A DNA stretch of 64,000 bases from Candidatus Gastranaerophilales bacterium. Lineage in GTDB: Bacteria > Cyanobacteriota > Vampirovibrionia > Gastranaerophilales > Gastranaerophilaceae. Below are positions 1 through 7,280 of the stretch, piece by piece (position 1 is the first letter of the stretch; each line of letters opens with the position of its first letter). Under the pieces are notes generated by a model. That model had not been told where the DNA came from and did not search any database. It saw only the letters and a list, made by a program, of their open reading frames with translations. The translations under genes were made by a program, and so were the position numbers. The DNA lies in contig CALUTF010000005.1 of NCBI GenBank assembly GCA_944323595.1, positions 18,071 through 82,070 on the forward strand. The letters are read 5' to 3'.

Positions 1-1
1 T

Positions 2-994
2 TATTTCATGCTTTTGTTTGCTGATTTTATAGCACCATATTCAAAAGATTTTTCAGACCGCTCCATGGCTTATGTGCCGCCCTCAAAAATATTTGTAATT
101 GATGAGACCGGAAAATTGTCTGTCCCTTACACTTATAACTACAAAAGGGAATTCGACCCTGTTAATTTACGGATAAAATACACATTTGACAGAAGCCAAA
201 AACATTATATAAAATTTTTCGGCAAGGGGGAACCTTATAAATTATGGGGCATTATCCCTATGCAGCGCCACCTTGTTACAACTGACGCGGCTGGACGATT
301 GTTTCTTTTAGGTACTGATATTAACGGGCGTGATGTTTTTTCGAGATTGCTTTTCGGCGGTAGAATTTCTATGACAATAGGATTTCTTGCTTTATTCGTA
401 TTATTCCCTATAGGGCTCTTATACGGCGGTATTGCCGGTTATTTCGGCGGTAAAACGGATATGCTTATGATGCGTTTTGCGGAAGCTATTATGTGTATTC
501 CGAGCTTTTATCTTCTTATTATTCTGGCATCAATTCTGCCGTCCGGCATGACCAGTATCCAGAGATTTATGCTTATTGTAATCATTCTTGCACTTATTGG
601 CTGGGCAGGTTTTGCACGTGTTGTAAGAGGTATGGTGCTTTCTGTTAAAAATCAGGAATATGTTCAGTCTGCACGCTCGATAGGAGCTTCCAGACTCGGT
701 ATTATCGTAAAACATATTCTGCCGCAGACAACAAGTTATGTAATTGTTGCGATGACCTTGTCTGTCCCTGGATATATTCTCTCAGAATCAGGCTTGAGCT
801 TTCTGGGGCTTGGAATACAACAGCCGGATGCAAGCTGGGGAAATATGCTTAAAGAAGCTCAGGAATATACAAATATTCTCTACAGACCGTGGCTTTTGAC
901 TCCGGGATTTTTAATTTTTGTTGCGGTGCTGTCTTTTAACCTGATTGGTGATACAATTAGAGACGTGTTAGACCCGAAAAGTAAGGTAAGGTAA
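2..994 (+). CDS. Oligopeptide/dipeptide ABC transporter permease, OppC/DppC/YejE type (5' end outside window)
   Basis: This is an inner-membrane permease subunit of a peptide-type ABC importer. The frame is open to the left edge. An ATG lies at base 8, but the first transmembrane helix is incomplete there, so the true start is probably outside the window. After a long extracytoplasmic loop (about residues 10-100) comes the OppC signature GTD-x-NGRDVFSRLLFGGR. Several membrane helices follow, with the EAA cytoplasmic loop (EYVQSARSIGASRLGIIVKHILP-like, split around residue 220) that docks onto the ATPase, and the C-terminal SGLSFLGLG motif. The long loop is more like YejE-type permeases than short DppC proteins. 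Its stop codon overlaps the start of the next gene (TAATG). The partner permease and ATPases must lie to the left. Confidence 0.9.
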   Translation, partial: YFMLLFADFIAPYSKDFSDRSMAYVPPSKIFVIDETGKLSVPYTYNYKREFDPVNLRIKYTFDRSQKHYIKFFGKGEPYKLWGIIPMQRHLVTTDAAGRLFLLGTDINGRDVFSRLLFGGRISMTIGFLALFVLFPIGLLYGGIAGYFGGKTDMLMMRFAEAIMCIPSFYLLIILASILPSGMTSIQRFMLIVIILALIGWAGFARVVRGMVLSVKNQEYVQSARSIGASRLGIIVKHILPQTTSYVIVAMTLSVPGYILSESGLSFLGLGIQQPDASWGNMLKEAQEYTNILYRPWLLTPGFLIFVAVLSFNLIGDTIRDVLDPKSKVR

Positions 995-1707
995 TGGAAG
1001 TTTTAACGGATTTTTTTAACTGGAACGTAATTTTGAGGATAATTTCGGCAGTAGTTTTAGGTTTTGCTGTCGGACTGGAAAGAGAAATGACAAATAAATA
1101 TGCCGGTTTGCGGACAAATATTCTGGTCTGTCTGGGTGCCTGTGTATTCACCTTAATTTCGATTTACGGTTTTCCTATGGTATCTGTAACCGGTGACGAA
1201 TACGGAACACGCGATACAGCGCGTGTCGCGGCTCAGGTTGTTACGGGTATAGGTTTCATAGGCGGTGGAACTGTATTAAGGCATGGAGCCACTGTTTTCG
1301 GCTTAACAACAGCCGCTACACTATGGATGTCTGCAAGTATCGGTATGGCTTGCGGGGCAGGTTTGTACGGAATTGCTGTTATGTCAACGGTTATCGCTAT
1401 TTTAATCCTTGTGTCCGTAAGATTTTTTGAAAAAAATATCCTTGTATCAAGCACAAAAAATCTTAAACGTCTTAAAGTTAACATTGCATGCATGAACGAC
1501 AAATCAAATGAAATTTATGATTATATGGTAGAGCATTATCCACAGCTCAGAGAGATTTCTAAAAAGCTCAGCAAGAGTGATGAAAATATTTCCAAAATCT
1601 CTGCAATTATTGACGTAAATGCAAGAAAACCAATTCAGGATATGTATAAAAAGCTCCAAAAATTAGACGGGATTGATTCTATTTCTATTCAGGAATCTGT
1701 TGAATAA
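994..1707 (+). CDS. MgtC/SapB family membrane protein
   Basis: 237 residues. The N-terminal half is an MgtC domain with about four to five membrane helices and the family hallmarks GLERE, AGLRTN, DTARVAAQVVTGIGFIGGG and GLTTAATLW. The C-terminal part (about 150-237) is soluble and ACT-like in size, as in longer MgtC/YhiD proteins. MgtC proteins are associated with Mg2+ limitation and control of the F-type ATPase in pathogens, but in environmental and gut bacteria the role is usually unknown. The gene is translationally coupled to the permease upstream (shared A of TAATG) and ends in a strong terminator. Confidence 0.9.
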   Translation: MEVLTDFFNWNVILRIISAVVLGFAVGLEREMTNKYAGLRTNILVCLGACVFTLISIYGFPMVSVTGDEYGTRDTARVAAQVVTGIGFIGGGTVLRHGATVFGLTTAATLWMSASIGMACGAGLYGIAVMSTVIAILILVSVRFFEKNILVSSTKNLKRLKVNIACMNDKSNEIYDYMVEHYPQLREISKKLSKSDENISKISAIIDVNARKPIQDMYKKLQKLDGIDSISIQESVE

Positions 1708-1730
1708 GTCCTGTCGTTAATGCAAGTTTC

Positions 1731-1773
1731 AATATCTTCCTTCCCGCTTTTGGCAAGGAAGATATTTTTTTTC
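1731..1773 (+). terminator. Rho-independent terminator of the permease-mgtC operon
   Basis: Perfect 12-bp stem AATATCTTCCTT / AAGGAAGATATT with a 12-nt loop, followed by a run of T. Confidence 0.9.
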
Positions 1774-1823
1774 ATATTTAATATTGCACCTGCGCCTGTT
1801 CCCTGTGAGTCCGTAATAAGCAT

Positions 1824-1849
1824 AAAAAAAACCACTCATTTCTGAGTGG
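1824..1849 (-). terminator. Second hairpin with a T-run on the minus strand
   Basis: Stem CCACTCA / TGAGTGG with a 4-nt loop. Read on the minus strand it is followed by eight T, so it is a better minus-strand than plus-strand terminator, yet no minus-strand gene is seen to its right before 2811. The stretch 1774-2130 around it holds no gene I can support. Confidence 0.5.
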
Positions 1850-2133
1850 GTCGTTTTCTGCATCCTAATGGTCTCTTTTAGTGTTTATTATTTAGGAGTT
1901 TATATGTTTTTGGGGTTAATGAATCTATTTATATTTAGTGTTTCGACTACACTTAAATCTTATGTAATTATTATGACACGAACATTTTTTAAAGTCAATA
2001 TTATGGTTTTATATATTTTCAGATATCCCTAAAATCCAGTAATAGTGTAGAATTTACACTTTACAAAACTTAATATTATGTTATTTTTCATGAAATCAGG
2101 GCATAAATAGTCATGACAGGGATAGGTTCTTAT

Positions 2134-2203
2134 TGTAAACAAATGTAAATAAAAACTTTTACAAAAAGGCAATTATTTAAAGTTTATATACTTTATATAT
2201 ATG
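2134..2203 (+). promoter_or_regulatory. Composite promoter (copy A of a three-copy motif)
   Basis: TGTAAA at 2134 and again at 2144 (10-bp period), then GGCAAT at 2168-2173, exactly 20 nt, then TATATATAT from 2194. The same arrangement occurs at 51485-51564 and 53567-53635. The TATATATAT element overlaps the ATG at 2201, so that ATG cannot be the start of the downstream gene. Confidence 0.65.
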
Positions 2204-2239
2204 TCAGGAAAATCAATAAGGAATATCGAGGAATATATT

Positions 2240-2545
2240 ATGTCAGGATATGGCGAACAAACAGAAAAAATAGGCGGCGTTTCAAGGGTAAACTTTTCAG
2301 TAGATCCTTATGACAGAATCAGGGCTTATGCGAGCAATGCAGGTTCTGCATACAGACCGAGTGCCGATGAGATTGCAATGACAAAACAGGTTGCAATGAA
2401 CGATGGCTATATGGCAAGACGGAATATATTCGCATTTGGGACCGAGGGATTGAACATGCTAGGTTTTAACGGTACAAATTTATGTCAAAACCAGTATAAT
2501 GAATTCGGTGAACTTCATCAAAGAACTTTTTCAATCGTAGCATAA
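2240..2545 (+). CDS. Hypothetical 101-residue soluble protein, lineage-specific
   Basis: I recognise no family. An in-frame ATG at 2201 lies inside the inferred -10 element, so I place the start at 2240, which has CGAGGA seven to eight bases upstream. The protein is polar with no signal peptide or membrane helix. Visible traits are a tyrosine- and glycine-rich N-terminus (MSGYGEQ), VNFSVDPYDR near residue 20, and the late segment NMLGFNGTNLCQNQYNEFGE with a single Cys. It is followed 16 bp later by another short gene with its own AAGGAG, so the two probably form an operon under the copy-A promoter. Confidence 0.7.
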   Translation: MSGYGEQTEKIGGVSRVNFSVDPYDRIRAYASNAGSAYRPSADEIAMTKQVAMNDGYMARRNIFAFGTEGLNMLGFNGTNLCQNQYNEFGELHQRTFSIVA

Positions 2546-2561
2546 GGAGCAAGAAGTATAA

Positions 2562-2810
2562 ATGGGCGTTGTACAGGCAATAGAAAATAAATTAGGATTG
2601 GGCGTCGGTGACGCTTACAATATTCCGCCTGAAATTCTTGACAGATACAACAGTACTCTGGCAGGAACTAACAACCCGTTTTTTGATATGACAAAACCGC
2701 AGCAAACAGGTTATACAACAGGTCCTACAATTTTTACACAGAACTTGCAGGGTATGACTCCAACTATTCTGCCCGAGGGTGTCGGCGGTAAATTAAATAT
2801 TACAGGTTAA
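2562..2810 (+). CDS. Hypothetical 82-residue protein, lineage-specific
   Basis: No family recognised. The start has AAGGAG at a workable distance (AAGGAGcaagaagtataaATG). The product is small, soluble and rich in Gly, Pro, Thr and Asn. It has an N-terminal helix-like segment (VQAIENKLGLG) and a long, probably extended C-terminal half ending in GGKLNITG. It is second in the short operon that begins at 2240 and is followed directly by a terminator. Confidence 0.7.
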   Translation: MGVVQAIENKLGLGVGDAYNIPPEILDRYNSTLAGTNNPFFDMTKPQQTGYTTGPTIFTQNLQGMTPTILPEGVGGKLNITG

Positions 2811-2848
2811 AAAAAGCGAAAAAGAAATTATCTTTTCCGCTTTTTTAT
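2811..2848. terminator. Bidirectional terminator between convergent genes
   Basis: A-rich arm containing AAAAAGCG pairs with CGCTTTTTT across a short loop. A-runs and T-runs on either side serve both the small plus-strand operon and the minus-strand aminotransferase gene. Confidence 0.75.
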
Positions 2849-2868
2849 TATAAGTATATTTTTATTTC

Positions 2869-3993
2869 CTATACAGCTGCAGCTGATTTAGATTTTTCAA
2901 TACAATCAATCAATGTTTCAGCGACTGTAACCTGTTCTTCCTCTGTTAATTCAGGGAACATAGGAAGTGAGATTACCATTTCTGTATCTTTTTCAGTATG
3001 AGGCAGAGAGCCTTTGCCTACACCAAGATAAGCATGAACTTTTTGGAGGTGAAGCGGGATTGGATAATACAACATAGCGCCTATACCTCTTTCTTGAAGC
3101 ATTTTGTGTACTTCATCTCTGTTAGGAATTTTTACTGTGTACTGGTGGTATACGCAGTAAGTATTTGGAAGTTCAACCGGTGTTTGAATATCAGCACAGC
3201 TTTCAAATAATTCGTTATATTTTTCTGCTCGGGCTCTTCTTGCAGCATTCCATTCGTCAACATGTTTAAGTTTTACTCTTAAAATAGCTGCCTGAACTTC
3301 ATCAAGACGGCTGTTTACCCCGATTTCATCATGGTGATAACGGATTGCACCGCCGTGGTTACGGAGTGCAACTACTCTGTCTCTCAGGGCTTCTGAATTA
3401 GTCATAATCAAGCCGCCGTCGCCCATTCCTCCAAGGTTTTTAGTAGGATAGAAGCTTAAGCATCCGAAATCTCCGAAAGTACCTACCATTTTGCCTTTGT
3501 ATTTTGCCCCGATAGCCTGACAGCAATCTTCAATTACATGTAAATTGTGACGTTTTGCAACATCCATAATTACATCCATATCGCAAGGCTGTCCGTATAA
3601 GTGTACCGGAATAATAGCTTTTGTTCTCGGAGTTATTGCGGCTTCAATTTTAGAAGCGTCAATATTAAATGTGTCAGGGTCTATGTCAACGAAAACAGGT
3701 TTTGCGCCTACAATACCGATAGCTTCGGTAGTTGCAACAAAAGTAAATGCAACTGTGATAACTTCGTCGCCGGCTCCGATATCAAGAGCTCTTAGTGCAA
3801 GGTGAAGTGCGTCTGTACCTGAGTTTAAACCTACAGTATAATTACAGCCGATAAAATCTGCCATTTCCTGTTCAAAAGCTTTTGTATTAGGTCCGAGGAT
3901 ATAAGAACCTGAACGAAGAACTTCGCAGACTGCTTTTTCTACTTCAGCACCAATTTGTGCGTATTGACGTTTTGAATCTAAAATTGGAATCAT
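2869..3993 (-). CDS. DegT/DnrJ/EryC1/StrS family nucleotide-sugar aminotransferase
   Basis: 374 residues, the normal length for PLP-dependent sugar aminotransferases (ArnB, WecE, WbpE, PseC relatives). They transfer an amino group from Glu or Gln to a keto-sugar nucleotide for surface-polysaccharide synthesis. Visible features are the substrate/PLP loop LNSGTDALHLAL (about 56-67), VAFTFVATTEA, HLYGQPCDM, IEDCCQAIGA with the PLP-N1-contacting Asp156, and the Schiff-base lysine K185 in SFYPTKNLGGMGDGG. The start has AGGAGAG upstream. It stands alone with no nucleotide-sugar genes beside it, so the exact sugar cannot be assigned. The sequence resembles the WbpE/PerA side of the family. Confidence 0.88.
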   Translation of the reverse strand: MIPILDSKRQYAQIGAEVEKAVCEVLRSGSYILGPNTKAFEQEMADFIGCNYTVGLNSGTDALHLALRALDIGAGDEVITVAFTFVATTEAIGIVGAKPVFVDIDPDTFNIDASKIEAAITPRTKAIIPVHLYGQPCDMDVIMDVAKRHNLHVIEDCCQAIGAKYKGKMVGTFGDFGCLSFYPTKNLGGMGDGGLIMTNSEALRDRVVALRNHGGAIRYHHDEIGVNSRLDEVQAAILRVKLKHVDEWNAARRARAEKYNELFESCADIQTPVELPNTYCVYHQYTVKIPNRDEVHKMLQERGIGAMLYYPIPLHLQKVHAYLGVGKGSLPHTEKDTEMVISLPMFPELTEEEQVTVAETLIDCIEKSKSAAAV

Positions 3994-4109
3994 GTTTAAC
4001 TCTCCTTTTCTTTCCTAATACCAGTTTACCACAGGTTTTGAGTGTCTTTACATAAACTTTATATCGGAAAGTTAAACAGCATCGTGTCTAACGACAAATA
4101 ATTATCAAT

Positions 4110-4898
4110 TTATTCTGACTGGATAGACAGATTCATAAATTCAATGTCATCGTAATCAATGTAGGCTGTCTGCATCATATTACGCCCGCTTTTTATCGTA
4201 ATTTCGTTCACCTGCTCGCTTCTGATAAGTGCATTTGGCAGTTTGACTTTCTGTCCGTCACCGTTCAGATGCAGCTCTGCAATTTTTTGTCCGTTAAAAT
4301 AAATCTCCGGCGGACTTGCAAAAGAATTTGTAATTCTGTTCTGTCCCATAGAACGCGCCATCGCCGTATCAATTCCAATTACAGAACCTATAATAAGATA
4401 ATTTGTTGCTGTTTTGGTGGATGCTGTCATATAAAATGTTTTTGTGTAAAAAGGTCCGCAGGCAGGGATTTTAAATTCTCCGGCATTTGCAGAAGCTGTT
4501 GAATAGTTATCATCCCCGAGGTGAACCATATTGGAATCAATTACAATATCTGTTGCATTACTTTTTTGAATACCGAGAATAATAGGGTGCTTTGCAAGAT
4601 TTTCGTCAATAGTTACGGAAAACGGTCTGTAGCCGTCTTTTTCCACTGACATAATAGTGTCACCGTTGATTTGAGTATCTAAATCAAAATGTCCGTCTGA
4701 ATCGGTATAAGTTTTATAATTATTTTTCGGGATTGTAATTTTCGCATTTTCAATAGGTGCGTTATCGGCTGCGTCAAGAACCTGATTTGATGAATTTATA
4801 CCATTTTTAGTTACACCGCCCGACATCATTGCAGATTCTGCTGTCGTGTTGATTAACATTAAAAATGTGATTAATAATCCTGAAATTACTTTTTTCAT
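4110..4898 (-). CDS. Exported protein with a carboxypeptidase-regulatory-like (CarboxypepD_reg) domain
   Basis: I place the start at 4898 because GAGG sits 6 nt upstream and the peptide then begins MKKVISGLLITFLMLI, a clean signal peptide probably cut after AESA. An upstream in-frame ATG at 4910 is possible. Mature residues about 15-90 form a transthyretin-like beta sandwich: DAADNAPIENAKITIP, a TDSDGHFDLD turn, and VEKDGYRPFSVTI. The remaining 150 residues contain beta-rich segments and a GSVIGID hydrophobic stretch without a family I know. Role unknown, probably periplasmic or outer-membrane associated. Confidence 0.7.
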   Translation of the reverse strand: MKKVISGLLITFLMLINTTAESAMMSGGVTKNGINSSNQVLDAADNAPIENAKITIPKNNYKTYTDSDGHFDLDTQINGDTIMSVEKDGYRPFSVTIDENLAKHPIILGIQKSNATDIVIDSNMVHLGDDNYSTASANAGEFKIPACGPFYTKTFYMTASTKTATNYLIIGSVIGIDTAMARSMGQNRITNSFASPPEIYFNGQKIAELHLNGDGQKVKLPNALIRSEQVNEITIKSGRNMMQTAYIDYDDIEFMNLSIQSE

Positions 4899-5056
4899 TA
4901 AAGACCTCATAAAAAACTCTTCTTTGAATATGATACCTGACATTTCACCCGAAATAATCAATTATATGTATAGTTTTAAGGATATTAGAAAAAAAGTAAA
5001 GATAATATTTGAAATTTGAAATGTTTCTGATAATATATGTATATGGCACAAGACAT

Positions 5057-5142
5057 GCCGATGTGATGAAATTGGTAGACGTGCTAGACTCAAAATCTTG
5101 TGGGGTTCACGCCCCGTGCCGGTTCGACTCCGGCCATCGGCA
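5057..5142 (+). tRNA. tRNA-Leu (anticodon CAA)
   Basis: The acceptor stem GCCGATG pairs with CATCGGC, with discriminator A at 5142. The D-loop contains GGTAGAC. The anticodon loop CTCAAAA gives CAA, on a 5-bp stem with one U-U mismatch. There is a long class II variable arm (GGGGTTCACGCCCC type) and the T arm CCGGTTCGACTCCGG. The 3' CCA is not encoded. The closest familiar relative is the bacterial tRNA-Leu(CAA) layout. Confidence 0.95.
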
Positions 5143-5211
5143 TTTTTAAAACTCTCTACGGAGAGTTTTTTTGTTACGGAGTCGAACCTCCGGTTCTTAC
5201 CTCTCATAAAA
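5132..5211 (+). repeat. Direct repeat, copy 1 (tRNA-Leu 3' end, terminator and 40 bp beyond)
   Basis: 80 bp beginning with the last 11 bases of the tRNA (GGCCATCGGCA), then the terminator, then a segment resembling an antisense T-arm (GGAGTCGAACC). The sequence recurs at 5245-5324 with a single difference (5199 a, 5312 g). Such tRNA-tail duplications are the usual scar or attachment site of integrases that target tRNA genes. Confidence 0.9.
5147..5172 (+). terminator. Terminator of tRNA-Leu
   Basis: Stem AAACTCTC / GAGAGTTT with loop TACG and a T-run. It is duplicated with the tRNA tail at 5260-5285. Confidence 0.85.
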
Positions 5212-5234
5212 TATGACATTTAGTCATATTTTAT
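5206..5234. repeat. Perfect 12-5-12 inverted repeat between the two direct repeats
   Basis: ATAAAATATGAC, then 5 nt, then GTCATATTTTAT. The size of the arms and centre resembles a tyrosine-recombinase core site, but it could equally be a hairpin remnant. Confidence 0.6.
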
Positions 5235-5244
5235 TCGGCAGAGT

Positions 5245-5324
5245 GGCCATCGGCATTTTTAAAACTCTCTACGGAGAGTTTTTTTGTTACGGAGTCGAAC
5301 CTCCGGTTCTTGCCTCTCATAAAA
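5245..5324 (+). repeat. Direct repeat, copy 2 of the tRNA-Leu tail
   Basis: Matches 5132-5211 at 79 of 80 positions, including the terminator hairpin. The start-to-start distance is 113 bp. It lies 68 bp before the recombinase start codon. Confidence 0.9.
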
Positions 5325-5392
5325 ACTAAAAAAGATTAAACTTCTGTTTTATATAAGTGACTTAACAAGTTATGAAAAATGAAAGGACACTT

Positions 5393-5935
5393 ATGAATAC
5401 AGTAGAACCAATTAGAGACAAAAAAATTCTTGCTGCCGTTGAAAATTTCTTAAATAATAAAAATGAACGGGATTTATTAATTTTTACACTTGGAACGAAT
5501 TGCGGTTTAAGAATATCAGACATTCTGGCGCTTAACGTTAAAGATGTAAAAAATAAATCTTATATAGAAATCATTGAAAAAAAGACAGGTAAGAGAAAAC
5601 GTTTTCCGATAAATCTTAAATTAAAGCCAATGATAGCATCTTTTACAGAAGACAGGGATGATGACGAACCGTTGTTTTTATCTTATTTATATAACAGAAT
5701 GGAGCGAACGCAGTGTTACAGAATAATAAACCGTGCCTGCAGGGCTGCAGGTATTGAACATAAAGTCGGCACACATACATTGAGAAAGACATTCGGTTAT
5801 CATCATTATCAAAAGTTTAAGGATGTGGTAATGCTGCAAAAAATTTTAAACCACTCAAGCCCCCAGATAACTTTACGATACATAGGAATTGATCAGGATT
5901 GTATAGACGAAAGCTACAAAAATTTTATCCTTTAA
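5393..5935 (+). CDS. Stand-alone tyrosine recombinase (catalytic domain only)
   Basis: 180 residues from the ATG at 5393, chosen for AAAGGA eight bases upstream; the MNTVEPIRDKK opening is typical of short tyrosine recombinases in gut Firmicutes. All catalytic residues are present: Arg40 (CGLRISD), Lys67 (KKTGKRKR), His128 and Arg131 (HTLRKTFG), His154 (LNHSS) and the nucleophile Tyr163 (LRYIG). There is no arm-binding or SAM-like N-terminal domain, so it is about half the length of phage integrases. It lies between a duplicated tRNA tail (5132-5324) and a pair of inverted 26-bp sites (5949-6131), either of which could be its substrate. Of the two I favour inversion of the downstream segment. 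Confidence 0.9.
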   Translation: MNTVEPIRDKKILAAVENFLNNKNERDLLIFTLGTNCGLRISDILALNVKDVKNKSYIEIIEKKTGKRKRFPINLKLKPMIASFTEDRDDDEPLFLSYLYNRMERTQCYRIINRACRAAGIEHKVGTHTLRKTFGYHHYQKFKDVVMLQKILNHSSPQITLRYIGIDQDCIDESYKNFIL

Positions 5936-5948
5936 TTTAAACAAAAAG

Positions 5949-5974
5949 CTCAACATAATATACATTGTGTTGAG
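5949..5974. repeat. Left inverted-repeat site of a candidate invertible segment (also a terminator stem)
   Basis: A 26-bp near-palindrome with 11-bp arms around a 4-bp centre ATAC. Its reverse complement matches the right site (6106-6131) at 25 of 26 positions, including the asymmetric centre. Flanking AAAAAG and CTTTTT make it also a plausible terminator for the recombinase gene (5942-5980). Confidence 0.75.
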
Positions 5975-6105
5975 CTTTTTGCTGTAATCCTTATGGTAAC
6001 AATATTAACACAAAAATAATAAAACAATAGTTTTTACATAATACGTAAAATTTTTGTTACATATTGACAGTGAAAACTGCCTGTATTCCTCTAGTTTCAA
6101 CATTT
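5975..6105. promoter_or_regulatory. 131-bp candidate invertible segment upstream of the glycosyltransferase operon
   Basis: It lies between two inverted 26-bp sites and 47 bp ahead of the GT8 start codon. On the plus strand TTGACA occurs at 6064-6069 without a good -10. On the minus strand TTGTTT with TATTGT at 17-nt spacing points toward the recombinase. This is compatible with an OFF orientation in this assembly, but the promoter calls are weak. Confidence 0.45.
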
Positions 6106-6131
6106 CTCAACACAATGTATATTGTGTTGAG
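6106..6131. repeat. Right inverted-repeat site of the candidate invertible segment
   Basis: Perfect 11-bp arms CTCAACACAAT / ATTGTGTTGAG around GTAT. It lies 21 bp before the GT8 start. Confidence 0.75.
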
Positions 6132-6152
6132 AGTTTAGAAAGAGAAGAAACT

Positions 6153-7280
6153 ATGTCACAAATGACAACGAAGATAGATTTACAAAGTGTCCCGATACTG
6201 TCACCTGTATGGGATGATAATTATACCGCAATAGCAATGAGCAGCAGTAATGAGTATGTGCCGTATTTGTCTGTATGTCTTCAATCATTAAAGGAAAATT
6301 GTTGTAATAATAACTACGATATTATAGTCTTTGAAAGAGATATTACTGATAAAAATAAATTAATATTGAAAAGTCAAATTGAAAATGATAACTTTTCTTT
6401 ACGTTTTGTAAATCCAGAACCATTAATCAAAAATTATGATTTAAAATTTCCGTCACACTATAATTTAGAATGTTACTTTCGTTTAGTCGCACCATTAATA
6501 TTAAAAAAATATAAAAAAATAATTTTTACTGATGTAGATTTAATTTTTCAAAAAGATATTTCAGATTTATATTCTATACCGCTTAATAAAGCTCTTGGTG
6601 CTTGTCAGGATTTAGTATTTTGTGCATTTTGCGATACTACAAATTTGCGAAAGTATGAATATGCAAAAGAAGAATTAGAGTTGAATGATCCGTATAAATA
6701 TTTTAATACCGGTGTATTGTTATTGAATGTAGATGAATTTAATTTAAAAAATATACCTGCAATTTTATTAGAAATGGCTAATGAAAAAATGTATCAGATA
6801 TTAGAACAGGATGTTTTCAATAAATATTTTAAAGAAGATATTGCATATCTGCCTGATTCTTGGAATGCCCCTACTATGAATCCAAGATATGAAAATTTTA
6901 TGAAAAATTTGCAACCTAGATTTGTGGAAAGATATAAAAAAGCTTTAGAAAATCCGTTTATAATACACTGGGCGGGTTATGCAAAACCTTGGAAAGATGC
7001 TGATACCGATATGGCATATTTATGGTGGCAATATGCAAGAAGAACGCCATATTACGAAGTAATTTTACAAAGAATGTTTGCAAATATAAAAAATAAATCA
7101 GCGTTGAGTAAAGAAGATCTTGCCTGTGTAACCTCATATAGAAAAAATATATTTGCATATTGGCGATATAAATTGTTATCAAAGATAACCTTTGGCAAGA
7201 GAAAAGAACACTATACAACTAAAAGATATTTGTGGAAAGAGAAGATTAAAAAGGCAGAAAAAATACGCGGAGGAGTATAA
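6153..7280 (+). CDS. GT8 family glycosyltransferase
   Basis: 375 residues from the ATG at 6153, preceded by AGAAAGAGAAG; the longer open frame from 6054 runs through the inverted repeat and is not credible. GT8 enzymes (LPS galactosyl/glucosyltransferases, glycogenin relatives) use UDP-sugars. The sequence shows the opening TAIAMSSSNEYVPYLSVCLQSL, the metal-binding DxD in FTDVDLIFQKD, the acceptor-site FNTGVLLLN, LEQDVFN, and the C-terminal HWAGYAKPW that corresponds to the HxxGxxKPW motif. It is very AT-rich and overlaps the next gene by one base. The operon lies directly downstream of the candidate invertible promoter segment, as is common for phase-variable surface glycans. Confidence 0.88.
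   Translation: MSQMTTKIDLQSVPILSPVWDDNYTAIAMSSSNEYVPYLSVCLQSLKENCCNNNYDIIVFERDITDKNKLILKSQIENDNFSLRFVNPEPLIKNYDLKFPSHYNLECYFRLVAPLILKKYKKIIFTDVDLIFQKDISDLYSIPLNKALGACQDLVFCAFCDTTNLRKYEYAKEELELNDPYKYFNTGVLLLNVDEFNLKNIPAILLEMANEKMYQILEQDVFNKYFKEDIAYLPDSWNAPTMNPRYENFMKNLQPRFVERYKKALENPFIIHWAGYAKPWKDADTDMAYLWWQYARRTPYYEVILQRMFANIKNKSALSKEDLACVTSYRKNIFAYWRYKLLSKITFGKRKEHYTTKRYLWKEKIKKAEKIRGGV

Noticed and set aside
2201..2239. Upstream in-frame ATG for the 101-residue gene
   Set aside because: It lies inside the TATATATAT element shared with two other promoters, so it would not be within the transcript; 2240 has the ribosome site.
4962..5219. 85-codon minus-strand frame across tRNA-Leu
   Set aside because: It reads through the tRNA gene in antisense and has no ribosome site.
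6054..6152. N-terminal extension of the GT8 gene
   Set aside because: It starts at TTG within the candidate invertible segment, runs through the inverted repeat and has no ribosome site; the domain starts after 6153.
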